In this document: positions 34,170-45,439 of the stretch, one piece after another
How positions within the stretch are numbered: the stretch's first letter is position 1
How the letters are laid out: each line of letters begins with the position of its first letter
From: Trachythela sp. YZ-2020
Taxonomy: Eukaryota; Cnidaria; Anthozoa; Malacalcyonacea; Clavulariidae
NCBI GenBank assembly: GCA_016169945.1
Contig: JADLSH010000363.1
Location: 3,796,501 to 3,860,500, forward strand
Direction: 5' to 3'
DNA length: 64,000 nucleotides
Notes under the pieces: generated by a model
The model's input: only the letters and a program-made list of their open reading frames with translations
Told to the model about the DNA's origin: nothing
Databases searched by the model: none
Made by a program: the position numbers and the translations under genes

Positions 34170-34926
34170 CCTACCTCCTCCACAGGCGCTTTATTAATTG
34201 GAGCGGGCTTGGAAAATTAGGGAAGGGACGCACGGGCGGCATAAAAAATGCGGGTAAGGCGAAGAGAAGCGCCTGCTGACTAATGTTCTCAAGATGGCAG
34301 AAGCTATTCACCATTTATTTGACTATAATCGTCCGGAGAAAGAGTTTGTTAATGATTCTTATGAACGTAGGCTCTTACAAAAGGTTAAGGAAGGTGGGAA
34401 AGTACTTTGCCCTAACTGTCACGCTACTGATGGCAAAAATAAATGAGCATATATACTTTTAGATTTGTTATACATATTTGTTATTATTTTGCATATAATT
34501 TTCCTTTCAAGTTATACATATTCGTAGTCAAATACATACTCATACTACATACTGAATGACACATTAATGATGTCGACATCACTAGCACTGAAGTCAATTG
34601 AACCCTTCGCATTTTGAGTGCATTTTTCGGTGTTGTCGCCCATCGAGACTGAGGACAAAAACACTTTGATTCAACGTTTCATATTTCGATTAATGTGGAT
34701 CATATTTCAGCAATAACTTTTAAAATATATCCATCTAAGATGGAAAACACGAAATTATATCGTTTTACGCTGTGATGGGCAATATTTCAGGCAGACTTTT
34801 TTGGATTCCCGATTGTCGACATTTATGCCTGATTTTCGACCATTATATGGCAGGCCCTTCGTCACTCTTTCCCCTGATTCAAAATATCACCCGCCCGCGG
34901 GAAAAAGGGCCTGAGGAGGAGGTAGG
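34170..34926. mobile_element. 757-bp inverted-repeat element carrying a small ORF, copy B
   Basis: Ends CCTACCTCCTCC and GGAGGAGGTAGG are perfect inverted repeats. The 7-bp GGCGCCG flanks both sides (34163-34169 and 34927-34933). Copy A has the uninterrupted place at about 2065 (TTGGGCGCCACGTTG). Superfamily is unclear: the duplication is 7-8 bp and no transposase is seen. The left third is unusually GC-rich and precedes a 50-codon ORF. Confidence 0.85.
34294..34446 (+). CDS. 50-aa ORF with CPNCH motif inside the 757-bp element
   Basis: ATG at 34294 and TGA at 34444-34446, with a purine (A) at -3. The product is charged and begins MAEAIHHLFDYNRP. It includes a KEFVNDSYERRLL stretch and ends KVLCPNCHATDGKNK, a half zinc-binding-like knuckle. 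The 100 bp upstream are GC-rich, unlike the surroundings, and could be a captured promoter and first exon. The frame is identical in the copy at 48558-48710. No family is recognised. It may be a captured gene fragment, a remnant of a transposase, or a non-translated frame. Confidence 0.4.
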   Translation: MAEAIHHLFDYNRPEKEFVNDSYERRLLQKVKEGGKVLCPNCHATDGKNK

Positions 34927-35619
34927 GGCGCCGCGTTGTTGTGAATAATGTGCGGCGCTTATTCGGAGGCTGCGCTTAAACGAGTAAATACGGTATTTTG
35001 AATTTTTCACGGATTCTTTTGTCAGGTAAGACGATGGATTTATAACAATGGTGTGACGATAACGTTGCGATGAATTTGTAATAATTTCAAAATAAAGCCA
35101 TCATCGCTTGTTTGCGAAACATATCTTGAAATTTTTAAGATGATTACATTCGCTTTAGCGTTCTGTTTTGTACTTTTTCACCATGATCTTAAAATATGTC
35201 TTAACACTATAGTTCGGGATAAAGAATCTTTTTGCACTAAGGGAGACATTTTGAGGCCAGAACAGTTATGAGAAAAAATTTTCAGATCTTCCAAAGTTTT
35301 TACAAATCGAATGGTGTGATGTTTAAATTAACTTTCCTATCAAGCATCTGGCTTTTCCCATGAAGTTTGAGAGATAAAACTTCCTACACCTCTTCTAATG
35401 AGTTTTAGAACGTCTTAACTTTCAAAGACGAGTTGAATGAGATTTCTAGCGGCCATATTGGTGTGACTCATTAGTTATTCACTGGTGATGTGGTAGGAGA
35501 AATAGTTCACGAATTATATGGTAAATAATTTTCTTCTTCCGTATCCGCCGTTTATCTTAATTAATTGTCGGTGGGATGTAGTTTATCTTATCCATTACGA
35601 TTTGACATATGATTTAGGG

Positions 35620-35735
35620 GCCTGGTCATAAAAGTCAAATAGGATTTCCAAAGGTCCCTAGTCTGTTATACTATTCTATTAATTATTCAATACTTGTAAA
35701 TATTTTTATGGGTAAATAAAATCTCAATATACAAA
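35620..35735 (+). mobile_element. Short LINE 3'-end insertion
   Basis: Copy A reads TTTGACATACGACAAACG across this site. Here about 115 bp intervene, from GATTTAGGGGCCTGGTCATA to GGGTAAATAAAATCTCAATA, the latter resembling a CR1-like LINE 3' terminus. The same insertion is at about 54030-54150 in copy C. Confidence 0.6.
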
Positions 35736-35880
35736 CGTTTTGATCCGGTTTTGATACAATCTTGCTAGCAATATTGCATGATTAACAATTATGGCTTATC
35801 TTTTTTACCTGGTTATCTTAACAAGTCGTCAAAGCATGCATTAGAACTCCAAATATAGCATTGTTAACAGTACACGTACA

Positions 35881-36235
35881 CAAGAAGCAATAGAGGAGCA
35901 AGAATTGAACCCTGAGGAACACCTGGTATTAGTCGCGATGTCTTGCCCAGAACGCTAACCTTTTTAAGGTGATCTGAACGATAGTTTTGAAATCAATTAG
36001 ACAAGTTGCCAAAAACTCCAAAATTACTTTTGTTTCTTGAGAAGCAGCTGATGATCAAACGCTTTGGCAAAATCGAGATAAAAAATATCAGTTTCGACTC
36101 TTTTAATTTTCGTGTAGAACTCGATCTCGTGTAGAACTTGTAGCAACTGTGATATTGTAGACTTGCCCTTCAGAAATCCAAATTGGAGGTTATGCAGTTG
36201 CTTTAGACGTGGTTGATCAATTGGTTATCTATTTT
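35881..36235 (-). pseudogene. LINE reverse transcriptase remnant (copy B)
   Basis: Minus-strand reading gives, from high to low coordinates, an RT motif with LQFGFLKGKSTISQLLQVL near 36190-36130. A DIFYLDFAKAFDHQLL block follows near 36095-36045, then GVPQGSILAPLL near 35930-35890. Internal deletions remove the segment between the AFDH and GVPQG motifs. The same remnant is at 54308-54660 and, shortened, at 3060-3225. Confidence 0.75.
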
Positions 36236-37213
36236 GCTACACGAGGCCAGAGTGAACGGGTAAGTAGACGTCTTGCTTTATGTAAATACATAAATACCTA
36301 AATATATACGTGCCTTTTACATACGTAGCTAAATTTGTTTCTTCTGCGAAAATTGTAGTTCCAGATTCGGATATGAAATTTTGAATATGGAGCTATATAC
36401 AAGAACGGTTTAGGCAATATCATGCTCTCGCAAAAGAATACGTTTATACCCTCATAGCAAACACTGGCATCATCCTAGTGTATTTTCGCTTTTTTATGCT
36501 ACTGCGCCCGGTTTGGTCTAATATTTGTATATAGATTATAGTTTTCGCTCAAAAATTTCCGTCAACCCTTCAACAGAATGTACAGGTCCTTATTATTGTT
36601 TAAGTATGGGGACAGATTATATATTATATGTTCTGCGAGACCTATCAGGAATTCAGGGGCTCCGGAGCCACGGTGCAGTGAGAGGCAGTTGCCCTTACAA
36701 TGCGGGGGCAGCACGGGGGCAACTGATTGTCCTATTTTGCAAGACACGCACATAAGTTAATTTGTTTTACTCAAAATAATACTCAAAGTGCATGATTATA
36801 TGATTCCAGTTACTATGTACATTTGTGTGACTGTGTGTTCTTATAATTAAAGTTTAACAGTCTCTCTCTGCGGGATGAAAGTTGACTGAAATTAAGTATA
36901 CAGTAAGTCTGTAACTAACATGTTGCAAACTTTTCACATATTTGCGACGTACATGATATTGAAGATTTTGTTATTTCAATATTTTTACTGGGTTTAGTTG
37001 CGTTGCGTCTACTTCATTTTTTATGAAAGCCGTAATAAGATTCAAGATCTTGTAAATACTAAATGTTTTCCAAATACATATCTAATCTCCAACGAGATGG
37101 GACAAGAAACTTTTTTCCAGGGCTTGAGAAAATTCCTCACCACCTTTGCACTTTCTTTCCTACTATATTTATTTCTTGCAGAGCCAACTACAATCAACTT
37201 ATCTGTAATATAG

Positions 37214-38737
37214 TATGTCGTTACATAGACATTTTGTAAATATCAATCTGAGGACTTATACAATTTTCTCGGATGAAATTCCTCGGTGTGAAAACTTAAG
37301 TCTCCGGAAACACGGAAAATATACTTCAGAGGCTTTGAAAATGCAAGATTTTCCCGGAGGAGCGCAGGCCCTCTTAGTGGTGCAGTACTCAAATTTTAGC
37401 GAATATTGACGCTCACAAAAAAAGAATGTCAAATACAGATGCCATTTTCAGTTTGGCTGCCCCCCGTCGCTTCAGATAGCTTCTGGCGCCCTTGGGTCTA
37501 TATGGATGATACCAAACAAGTTAACAGCTTTTGGATTGCTTGATTTTAAATTTCCCTGCATGCGGTAATGACGAACGGATAAAAATACATTTCAATACAT
37601 GCAGCCGGCTCAGAAGTTTACTATAACGGTTGCATGGGGGCAACATAATTTTAATACGCACAAAACAGACAAAGCATCAGCATAAACTGAGATGCATAAT
37701 TGGAAACAGTTGATGTTAATCTGACTGGATAAAAAACTCATAAGATCGTTAATTGATATCCTTTGTCCTTGTTCAAGCTGGTATTATTCACTTATTCATA
37801 TCTCGATTTTATCATAGAACATACGTGCGATCACTTTGCTTAAAACTCTGAGTCAATACCGAATACCTCTCCCCATATTTTTAAATATAAACTTAAAAGT
37901 CCTTGAAACTAGCAAAGGCAATCTCTTTGCCAAAGCCAGGGGCATGCAAGCGCCACCATTTTTAGCTCACCTGCACTTTATTGCAGTGGAGTTATTGCAA
38001 TAGTCTGGCGTACGCGTCCAGAGAAATGAAAAGGAGGATGTTGAGATGCTAGTTTAATGTTATGTTTAGTTTTAAAAGTTATTATTTGTCGCAAAACCAT
38101 GATGGAACAAGGGTGGGGGTTTAAATGTTCATTACGGTACAGCTTTATAATAGAATATATTTTCAATACTAGACATCTTTGATATGTACTGTGACAATAC
38201 TGTGCCATTCTTGCACAAATAGAATTTGGGGTCTGTTTTAAAATTCTCGAATGATAAGGCCAGTGTTAAGATGTTAAATCATTAGCATAAAATGATAAGT
38301 GTCTAGAATAAGTTCAAGCACAACTACAAAAGATTGAGTTCTATGAGCAACATTTTCTACTCAGTCATAGTTATATTCGTCCAATACCGGATCTCAACGT
38401 GTAAACGCTATTCGTCCGACACAAGTGTTTTCCTCGTTCTTTGAACATGCTAAAATGATACCACATACATTTTGTTAGGTTTTAAGCATTCCCTCGGTAG
38501 CCAATTGTGCCGGCATCCGCGCATCTTGTAAGCGCTCGCACGCAGATCTAAAATGCCTGATCGAAAGCTATGATGCGGGCAGGTTAGGGTTGGGTGCAGG
38601 TAAAGTATAGGTTATTTTGTTGTAGAAAACAGAGTGAATGTTATCTATACACGTGTACAATTATATAGCGTCGGACAAATAGAGGTTACATATTGGGATC
38701 CCGTGTCAGAAAAATATCCACAGCATATTTTCTACAG
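37214..38737. other. No gene recognised between module P and the TTAA element
   Basis: Paralogous to 55637-57175 with about the same order throughout. Contains GC-rich islets near 38495-38530 (TCGGTAGCCAATTGTGCCGG) and a telomere-like-looking but single GGGTTGGGTGCAGG. No reading frame has a recognisable domain. Confidence 0.4.
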
Positions 38738-38741
38738 TTAA

Positions 38742-39833
38742 GGTTACTCCACATGATGAAATGGCGTTTTACAAAAATGCTCACCGCGCGCTCAATTTTT
38801 ACGCTTTTGCCGTCAAATTTTGTGTCCTTGATGATAAATCATTGTTGTAACCAGCAATTTAACAAAAATGCTATATTTTAAAACACTGTGGTTGCTACGG
38901 GCTACTTTTGAAAATCTGACCTCCTTCGCGTCACGAGATTTGCACGCCGCCGATTTAACCCTAGGACCTGCAAAACATCATATTTTCCATCTCAGATAAT
39001 CAAAGAACAAAAGTGTGTTCGCATTTTTTGACAGCTATTGTATTTGCTTTGATATAAAGCAGACAAGTTGACTCACACAAATTTTGTATACACGGTAGAA
39101 CGGATGCCTATAACTCGAAAAGTATGGCGTTAAACGAAAAACGCGAACACACTTTTGCTCCTTAACTATTGTTCTACATTGTGGCAAAGTTTGGAAGGAA
39201 TCGGATAAAACGTGCACGGTGCATTTCTCTTTTTGTAAGGACAATCTGATAATATTTCATTCTGTGTAAAAGGCCAAAAGAGATTTCGCCCGGGTTTTCT
39301 GCTCCCTGTTGTGTTTCTCCGCCCTCTGTTCTCACTTCAAACTGTAAGCCAATCAGATCGAACCTCGTCAAAGTACTTTTGGCAAGGTGCTCTGGGCGAG
39401 GTGGTTCTGCGTCATTTATTGATTATCTAATTTGTTATAAGTGCGTAACAGGCAAAACAAAATCATTAAAATATGCCGGCAAAACGCAAATGTAGGGAGA
39501 GCAAAGCGAATAAGGAGCAAGCTAAATCAGCAAAACGAAATTCAGGACATGAGAGCTATTGGGTATGTGCGTTACTTCTTATTTTGTGCTACAAAATTTC
39601 TCACCTGCATCCCCATCCGGTATTGAGTTAACACCAATTAGCAGAATGTCACTTACAATTACTATTTTCGCGGCAAAATTATTCGAATTTAAAACATTTT
39701 CAGTTATATCTCGGTCGCATTTTAATATTTTTGAAAATAATCTGTGAGGATCGAAAGATTTTCAGCCCCTCAATTCAAATATATAAAAATGTAAAAAATG
39801 ATGGAATCAGTGTTTTCATCATATGGAGTAACC
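38742..39833. mobile_element. 1092-bp TTAA-flanked non-autonomous element
   Basis: Ends GGTTACTCCACATGATGAAA and TTTTCATCATATGGAGTAACC-type inverted repeats. Flanked by TTAA at 38738-38741 and 39834-39837. Copy C at about 57175 reads ACAGTTAAATGACAC with a single TTAA, so the empty site is visible. TTAA duplication fits piggyBac-like transposition. The internal frames (39035-39244, 39174-39371 minus) have no recognised domain. A truncated reverse copy lies at 19678-20480. Confidence 0.9.
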
Positions 39834-40089
39834 TTAAATGACACGGTTTCGTTAGTTACGCACAGTGCAGCACCATGCACACACCTGGCAAAAAAATGTT
39901 CCTGTTATAATATTCACAAAAACTTTAGGTTGGCATTCATAAATACACAATTAATATCAGTGCATGGCTGAAATTTTGGTAGGGTGGCCATTTGTCGGAG
40001 ATCTTGACCTAAAAAGAGCCAAAAACGGCCTATTTTGAGTGTAAATGGGGGGTATGACATTCAGTAGAGAGTTTAAAACTTCAATGTTA

Positions 40090-40652
40090 ATTAATTTAAG
40101 GAAGAACTAAGGAATAATATTAATACCAATATTAGTAGTGATGACCCTATAAAGTTTTGTCGTTCGATTGGAAGAACAAATTTCTAACAGTTGCGGAAAA
40201 CATGCGCCAACTCGACAACGTCGAGTAAAAAGCGAATATAAACTATGGCTTAGAGACCAAATCAAAAAGCTATGTTACCAAAGAGATTTCCTTAAGAAAC
40301 AAGCTGTTAAATTTAGGTCTGTAGCTTACGAAACGGCATATAAAAGACATAAAAATAATGTTAATAGGCTTATCAAGAATACTAAGGAAGATTACTTCAA
40401 GACAAAACTCGGTAATGCTAAAAACAGCTATGATAGTTGGCAGACAATTAATAGCTTGTTAAATAAAAAATACAAGACTACAGAAGTTCAGGAGTTAAAA
40501 GTTGAAAGTCAAACTATTACAGGGGATCAAAATATTGCTTCTTGCTTCAATGATTATTTTTCCACAATAGGATCAAAACTTGCTGATAATATGACTAGAA
40601 ATGACGCCAATCCCTTACATTCGTAGGTCGAATTAGAAATACTTTTTATGCT
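40090..40652 (+). pseudogene. LINE ORF2 fragment between endonuclease and RT (copy B)
   Basis: The frame 40168-40626 encodes SEYKLWLRDQIKKLCYQRDF, YKRHKNNVNRLIKNTKEDYF and IASCFNDYFSTIGSKLA, the usual stretch linking LINE endonuclease to RT. A frameshift lies near 40165, where the upstream FNVNEFKEELRNNIN-type segment is in another frame. The copy at 57430-57990 shares it with an added stop and frameshift. Confidence 0.8.
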
Positions 40653-41160
40653 GTGATGATCAACCAACAACGTTGGTACAATTATATTAGTTAGTACAAT
40701 CTTCAAAAACATGAAGAACAGTGATGATAAACCAACAACGTTGGTATACAAGTGTGGTATTAAAAATCCTCCGAACACGAGGAACAAATAAATTTGATAT
40801 ACAATATAATTTATGAGCAAATCGTAAAATATAGATTAGCAATGCTTACCTGAAGTAATGAAAGCTGAAGAAAATTAATGGAAAGTTGGCGAAACTTTAG
40901 AAAATTGTATACCACAATATAATGATGTTCACTTCACAGTAGTTCGTGCGTGAATGAATTTAACCTTGCAATGGGTGTGTTTATCACCCCTTCAGTTATC
41001 GTTGTTGTATCTGCCCGTCTCCCCAAGATATTTAAGGCATTTCCTTATCCTAGCCGCAATGCCTAAATGCACAGTATTATCACTATCATAATATCTACTT
41101 ATCTAAATCTCAGTATGGAGCGGAAAGCATAAAAATTCTATTAGCAAGCCAATATTTTAT
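40653..41160. other. About 500-bp insertion specific to unit B, unclassified
   Basis: Copy C reads ACTTTTTATTTCCAAAACAT across this place. Copy B has about 500 bp between two TTTAT-like ends. It contains an imperfect direct repeat GATGATCAACCAACAACGTTGG / GATGATAAACCAACAACGTTGG (partly shown) near 40655 and 40720. No reading frame of note; possibly a SINE or MITE. Confidence 0.45.
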
Positions 41161-41162
41161 TT

Positions 41163-41420
41163 ATTTCCAAAATATCAGTGCATTTGAACATTTGACTGGA
41201 AACTGCCCAAGGTGTCCCCAATCTTTAAGGAAGGTGTAAAAACAGAATGTGGTAATTATAGACCAATTTCTGTAGTTCTATCATTGCCAAGTTGAAAAAA
41301 TTGAAAAATTAATATATAATCAGTTAAAGTCTTTCATGAAGGAAAATAACATAGTCAAAAATGAACAGTCTGGTTCCGTGAGCATCACTCCACGGAAACA
41401 CATTGCTTGATTAAACGAAT
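41163..41420 (+). pseudogene. LINE RT fragment (copy B), partly deleted
   Basis: Reads KVSPIFKEG and NYRPISVV, the first RT motif. Relative to 58502-58860 about 130 bp are missing just before it. Multiple stops follow. Part of the same old LINE as 40090-40652. Confidence 0.7.
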
Positions 41421-41494
41421 GATTGGCTTAATAATATGGACAAAGGTTTAATAAACGGAGTGTTGTTTCTGGATTTAAGAACTGAATGTGTAAT

Positions 41495-41790
41495 TATGTA
41501 CGTGCATACCCTTTCGGACTGTGTTTTCAAAAATATATACAAATTATCGGAATACTCCGGCACGTCTCAGGGGAAGTGTGAATTATTGAAGATAGGACTT
41601 ATTAGAGAGGGGAAGCTTAATAGAGAGGGTGGAGCTGAATAAAGAGGTGGACATATTGTTTTATCCGAATCTGCGTTGGAAGAAAAAAACCAAGAAAACT
41701 AACGTGAAATTCCACGATAATATGTGTTTCATTGTTGTGAAGGGGGAGGGGTGTAATATAAAGAGGGGGATTTAATAAATTAACTCCTGT
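41495..41790. repeat. Purine-rich tract upstream of GPCR3
   Basis: Near-identical to 58955-59240: CCCTTTCGGACTGTGTTTTC, then TTATTAGAGAGGGGAAGCTT and TTCCACGATAATATGTGTTT, ending with GGGGGAGGGGTGTAATATAA. Confidence 0.6.
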
Positions 41791-41907
41791 TAAAAGGCCC
41801 TTTTTATATGATGTCTGTATCATGCATGGCGTCAATATAGGCAAAAAATTGCCTTGTTTTCATACTAGAAGCGCGAATAGCACCCTGTTTACATTTGTCT
41901 GACTGGC

Positions 41908-43020
41908 ATGGTATTTTTATCATTACCTAGGGTCAAGTTTTGCATTGACGTCGTCAAACAATACCAGTGCTATATAAATCAAACAGAGATGGAAAATTTG
42001 ACAAACAGTGTGAAATTTCTGGACCAACTAAAATTATCAGGTCAAATTATCTATATTTTCATCACCGTTTTCACAATTCTGGGAAATACTTTGGTTTTGG
42101 TCGCTACCTGGAGAGATAGAAGACTTCATCAACCAAATAAATATTTTATTGCTTCCCTGGCTGTCGCTGATCTTTTGGTTGGTATGTTTGTAGCACCACT
42201 GAAGGTGTATAAACTCAATGCCGATAATGAATCGCTATCTATTCATCTTTGTCGTTTTATGGTGTGGATAGATACATTTACGTTAACAACATCTATTTAT
42301 ACACTGACCTTCATCAGTTTTGACCGATATCTTAAAATCAGCAAGCCATTTCGGTATAAATCACGAATGACAACTTCCACATCACTGAAAATAATTTTCA
42401 TAATTGTTTTCATTTCAACTGGCTTTGCCACCTACGCTGCAACTCCCCGTTCAGGGAGCTGGGGAATTCTGGGTACCGGCCTCAGTCGTTGCTCTCGCGC
42501 CGACTTGAATACAATCAAAGCATTCCACCTTTTTGTGTCAGTAAGTGCGTTTTTTCTACCCGCCATAGTCATACTGTTTATGTATCTTCTCATTTTTCTT
42601 GTTGCTCATAAACGACAAAAAATGCTACGAAATGGCGAACTGGGCCAAACTTCCAATGATCAAAACCAACGAACTGCCTTTCGTCAAGATATGAAAGTGA
42701 TTAGAATGCTGTTGTTTGTCGTTGGAGTGTTTATATTTTGCTGGGGTCCTCACTTTATTAGGATATTGCTTTTATATTACTATCCAAATTTTATTGATTG
42801 GGATAACAGTTCATTAAGCTACTGGTATCGGCAGTTGATAATTTTTTCTGTAGTACACACGCTTCCACTGTTTAACAGTCTATGTAATCCAATAATTTAT
42901 GCTTGGCTGGACCAAACATACAGAGAAGCTTTCAAACATCTGTTTCAGCAAATGATGTGTCGGGCAGACTCAAGAAGACAACAACCACCAATAGAGTTAC
43001 GTCCACTGAGAACCAAGTGA
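41908..43020 (+). CDS. GPCR3: intact class A aminergic-like receptor, 370 aa
   Basis: Seven-helix plasma-membrane receptor, single exon, ATG 41908 to TGA. Key positions: N24 sequon (NQT), N60 in TM1, D88 in TM2, C115 and D122 in HLCRFMVWID, DRY at 139-141, loop-2 Cys near 195, P218 in FFLP, CWGP at 278-281, NPIIY at 327-331, helix-8 region YREAFKHLF, and a possible palmitoylated Cys in QQMMC. D3.32 is the residue that pairs with biogenic amines in that receptor class. The TM4 Trp (4.50) and the TM7 Tyr (7.43) usual in amine receptors are absent, and H replaces F after CWGP, so the ligand is uncertain. A second possible start is the ATG of TEMENL, 28 codons in; both keep TM1. Nearly identical to GPCR4. 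The 81-bp upstream block may hold its promoter. Confidence 0.93.
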   Translation: MVFLSLPRVKFCIDVVKQYQCYINQTEMENLTNSVKFLDQLKLSGQIIYIFITVFTILGNTLVLVATWRDRRLHQPNKYFIASLAVADLLVGMFVAPLKVYKLNADNESLSIHLCRFMVWIDTFTLTTSIYTLTFISFDRYLKISKPFRYKSRMTTSTSLKIIFIIVFISTGFATYAATPRSGSWGILGTGLSRCSRADLNTIKAFHLFVSVSAFFLPAIVILFMYLLIFLVAHKRQKMLRNGELGQTSNDQNQRTAFRQDMKVIRMLLFVVGVFIFCWGPHFIRILLLYYYPNFIDWDNSSLSYWYRQLIIFSVVHTLPLFNSLCNPIIYAWLDQTYREAFKHLFQQMMCRADSRRQQPPIELRPLRTK

Positions 43021-44262
43021 ATTAACTTATAAATTCATATGCGAAGTCACATTTTAGTTAAACTTTCGACAAACATTTTCTATTTCACCGATTAATCGAA
43101 AAGCTGCACAATTTTTGTGTTTATCTGAGTCATAGATAAACGACAGCTCTGCGCCAATCAGCGTTAGCCCTTTAAAGAGCCTGAAGAACCAAAAGACGTT
43201 TAAAGACCAAAAAAAGTTGAGAAAACGCCTTAAATAGGTTAATGAATAAGGAGGTTTGAAAGTCAATAGACCGACATTTTGCAGGAACGAAAAAGCAGCT
43301 ATTATAATACTGAAAGTAATCCAGGCTGAATGGCCTGTATTTAACATTGAAATCCCACGATATGAGTAAACTGAGTAAAAGTTTAACCTCAAGTTTAACA
43401 GTTCATAACTTATATACATTTTCTATAAAATCAAACAAGAACACTGAACGATTATATGGAAACATCAAGTAAACTATGCCAGTCTGTGTTATTATTACAC
43501 ACATGGCGTGATATTATATTGTCGATTTGTATAATTATTAATATAAGGACAGTTATGTGAGCACGTGTATTCAGACGTGACATATAATAGGCTATTTTAA
43601 GATAGATGAAGACTTATTTCGAATTACCCTTTGTCAAGGGCGAAAATCCATCTCAAAAAGTACGGGGGAATGGAGCCAGCTAATAGTTATGGAGGCATGT
43701 AATACGTTTAACCTTTTCAGGGCATTTCCGCATCATTTATAGACACTTCCCGACAAGAGTGTAACTTGGGTCTGAGCATTAAGGGTATGAGTTCGTTTTG
43801 CTAGGCGAAAGGGAGTGGTAAAGGTGCAGGCCAAAACCAAAATTGTCTATTGGCACCCATGCCGCTAGCACGAGGGCACTGGAAGGATATGTGAGCATGC
43901 TCGTCCAGAAAATGTTGAAATCTAGAGTTTCTGAAACGCCATTTCATGCACTTTGGGGAAACATTTTGCATAATTCTGATGATCAGAACATGTCGTATGT
44001 GGAAAAAAAATGGGGGAGATAATTACATATTGATCCTCCTCTGCCCAAAAAGTGGTGGGAATTCATCCCTCTCTTCCTCCCCAAGATTGACGCCCTTGCC
44101 CTTAGTAACTGGTTTTTAAATAATATTTTTGTCGGTATAAGTAAAGTAAAAGTTATTATTTCTCATTTTTTTATCAAAACGTCTATTTAATTTAGTGTTT
44201 TCAATTTTTGAAACTCTCTTACAAAGGGGAACAAGTCACTTTCTGACTCTCACGTGCCTATA

Positions 44263-44385
44263 CAGTGTATCAAAAAATAGTGAACCTTTTGAAATTGAAC
44301 TTCATATTTGCATTTTCTTTCAAATAATCTATTGTACCCTATTGTATTTAATTTCAAAGGGTTCACTTTTTTATGATACACCCTG
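44263..44385. mobile_element. Mariner-like MITE, 123 bp, at a TA site
   Basis: Ends CAGTGTATCAAAAAATAGTG and CACTTTTTTATGATACACCCTG-type inverted repeats. Flanked by TA (44261-44262 and 44386-44387). The paralogous site near 31560 reads GCCTATATAACTGTAC, empty. Tc1/mariner-like by TA target. Confidence 0.85.
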
Positions 44386-45140
44386 TATAACTGTACATTG
44401 ATTATACGTTTTAGATATATCTAGTTGATTATACCCCTGAGGTTCATATATACGGCCATAAACATATTATATTAAGATACTTAAATCCTTCTTGCAATTC
44501 TTATGGAGTGTCAATAATGTATATAATTCAGTCAAGACAAAGACGAGCCTAGCTTAAAAATAATTATGTACATATAGTATATTGTAGATAATTTAGTTGC
44601 GATGTAACTAAGAGCTTTAATAACTTCTCTTCCGTTGGAAAGATCGTTTATTCTAAGGTTAAAGAGATGTTAACAAACAATAGTTAGTTTTTAATCATTA
44701 TGTAAATAACCCATTTGAATGATAAAATGGGATTTAAAAAACAATTTTTATGAATAGGAATGTACAATAAACGTAGTTAATTTCTTCAATGGTCGTTTTT
44801 ATACTAAATAAGCTCTGTTTTCATGTAGTCTATATAGCGAATGAATGAACGAACGATGAATGCCTCAATAAATGAAATCTTATTAAGCACGAAATTCTCA
44901 CAGACTTACATTTGATTTTTTTATGGTTCTGAACGCTAATTTTATATGTTCATACGCGATGAAGTCGCCTCCAAACATGCATGTCCAGTACTGTCAAATC
45001 GTCTCAATTCGCACGGTGATGGAGAGATTTGTAACTTGATATCTCACATTCATCGGCATAGGGCGAAACAATTTGCGCAATGTGTCGATCTTTTCCATCC
45101 GCCCCATTCGTTAGATTCCTGATCGCAGGTCCACTCCTGC

Positions 45141-45223
45141 ATGGCGGCTGCGTTATATGCAAATGTTAAAATTTATAAGCTTTATTTCTCGACTTGGATT
45201 TGATGCGGGACTTTGTGTGCAAG
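45141..45223 (+). other. Splice-donor block of module Q, GPCR3 copy
   Basis: Same block as 32299-32381, ending AAG|GTAAGT with donor at 45224. A TGA interrupts the short frame after 20 codons, arguing against a conserved coding exon. Confidence 0.3.
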
Positions 45224-45439
45224 GTAAGTATTATATAATCTTTTATTTGACCCTAAGTTGTTCTGAACTCTGACTTCCTCTTTTAAGTAGGTTTCGAATA
45301 GACAGATCAAATGGTTGATCTCAATGGCACCACGTAAATAGATACTTTTTCCGAACAACAAGTTGTCCGAAGTGAAACTGTTTTCGTTGTATTTGATATT
45401 TTATAAGTACAAAAGTTTTCATGCTTCCCCTAGAGGATA

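Larger units (their letters stand above)
32586..38737. repeat. Upstream module P, copy B
   Basis: Nearly identical to 46444-57175 once the LINE at 49378-53513 is removed; also matches 120-4983. The 28-bp minisatellite is reduced to two or three units at the left edge. It carries two insertions shared with copy C only (34170-34926 and about 35620-35735), and lacks the hAT-like MITE of copy A. No host gene is recognised. Confidence 0.9.

Noticed and set aside
38570..38610. Telomere-like GGGTTGGG
   Set aside because: A single imperfect motif, not a TTAGGG array.
43054..43419. 121-codon minus-strand frame, with relatives at 30591 and 61540
   Set aside because: Part of the receptor 3' flank; broken in the GPCR2 copy and without any domain. 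Shared openness follows from recent duplication.
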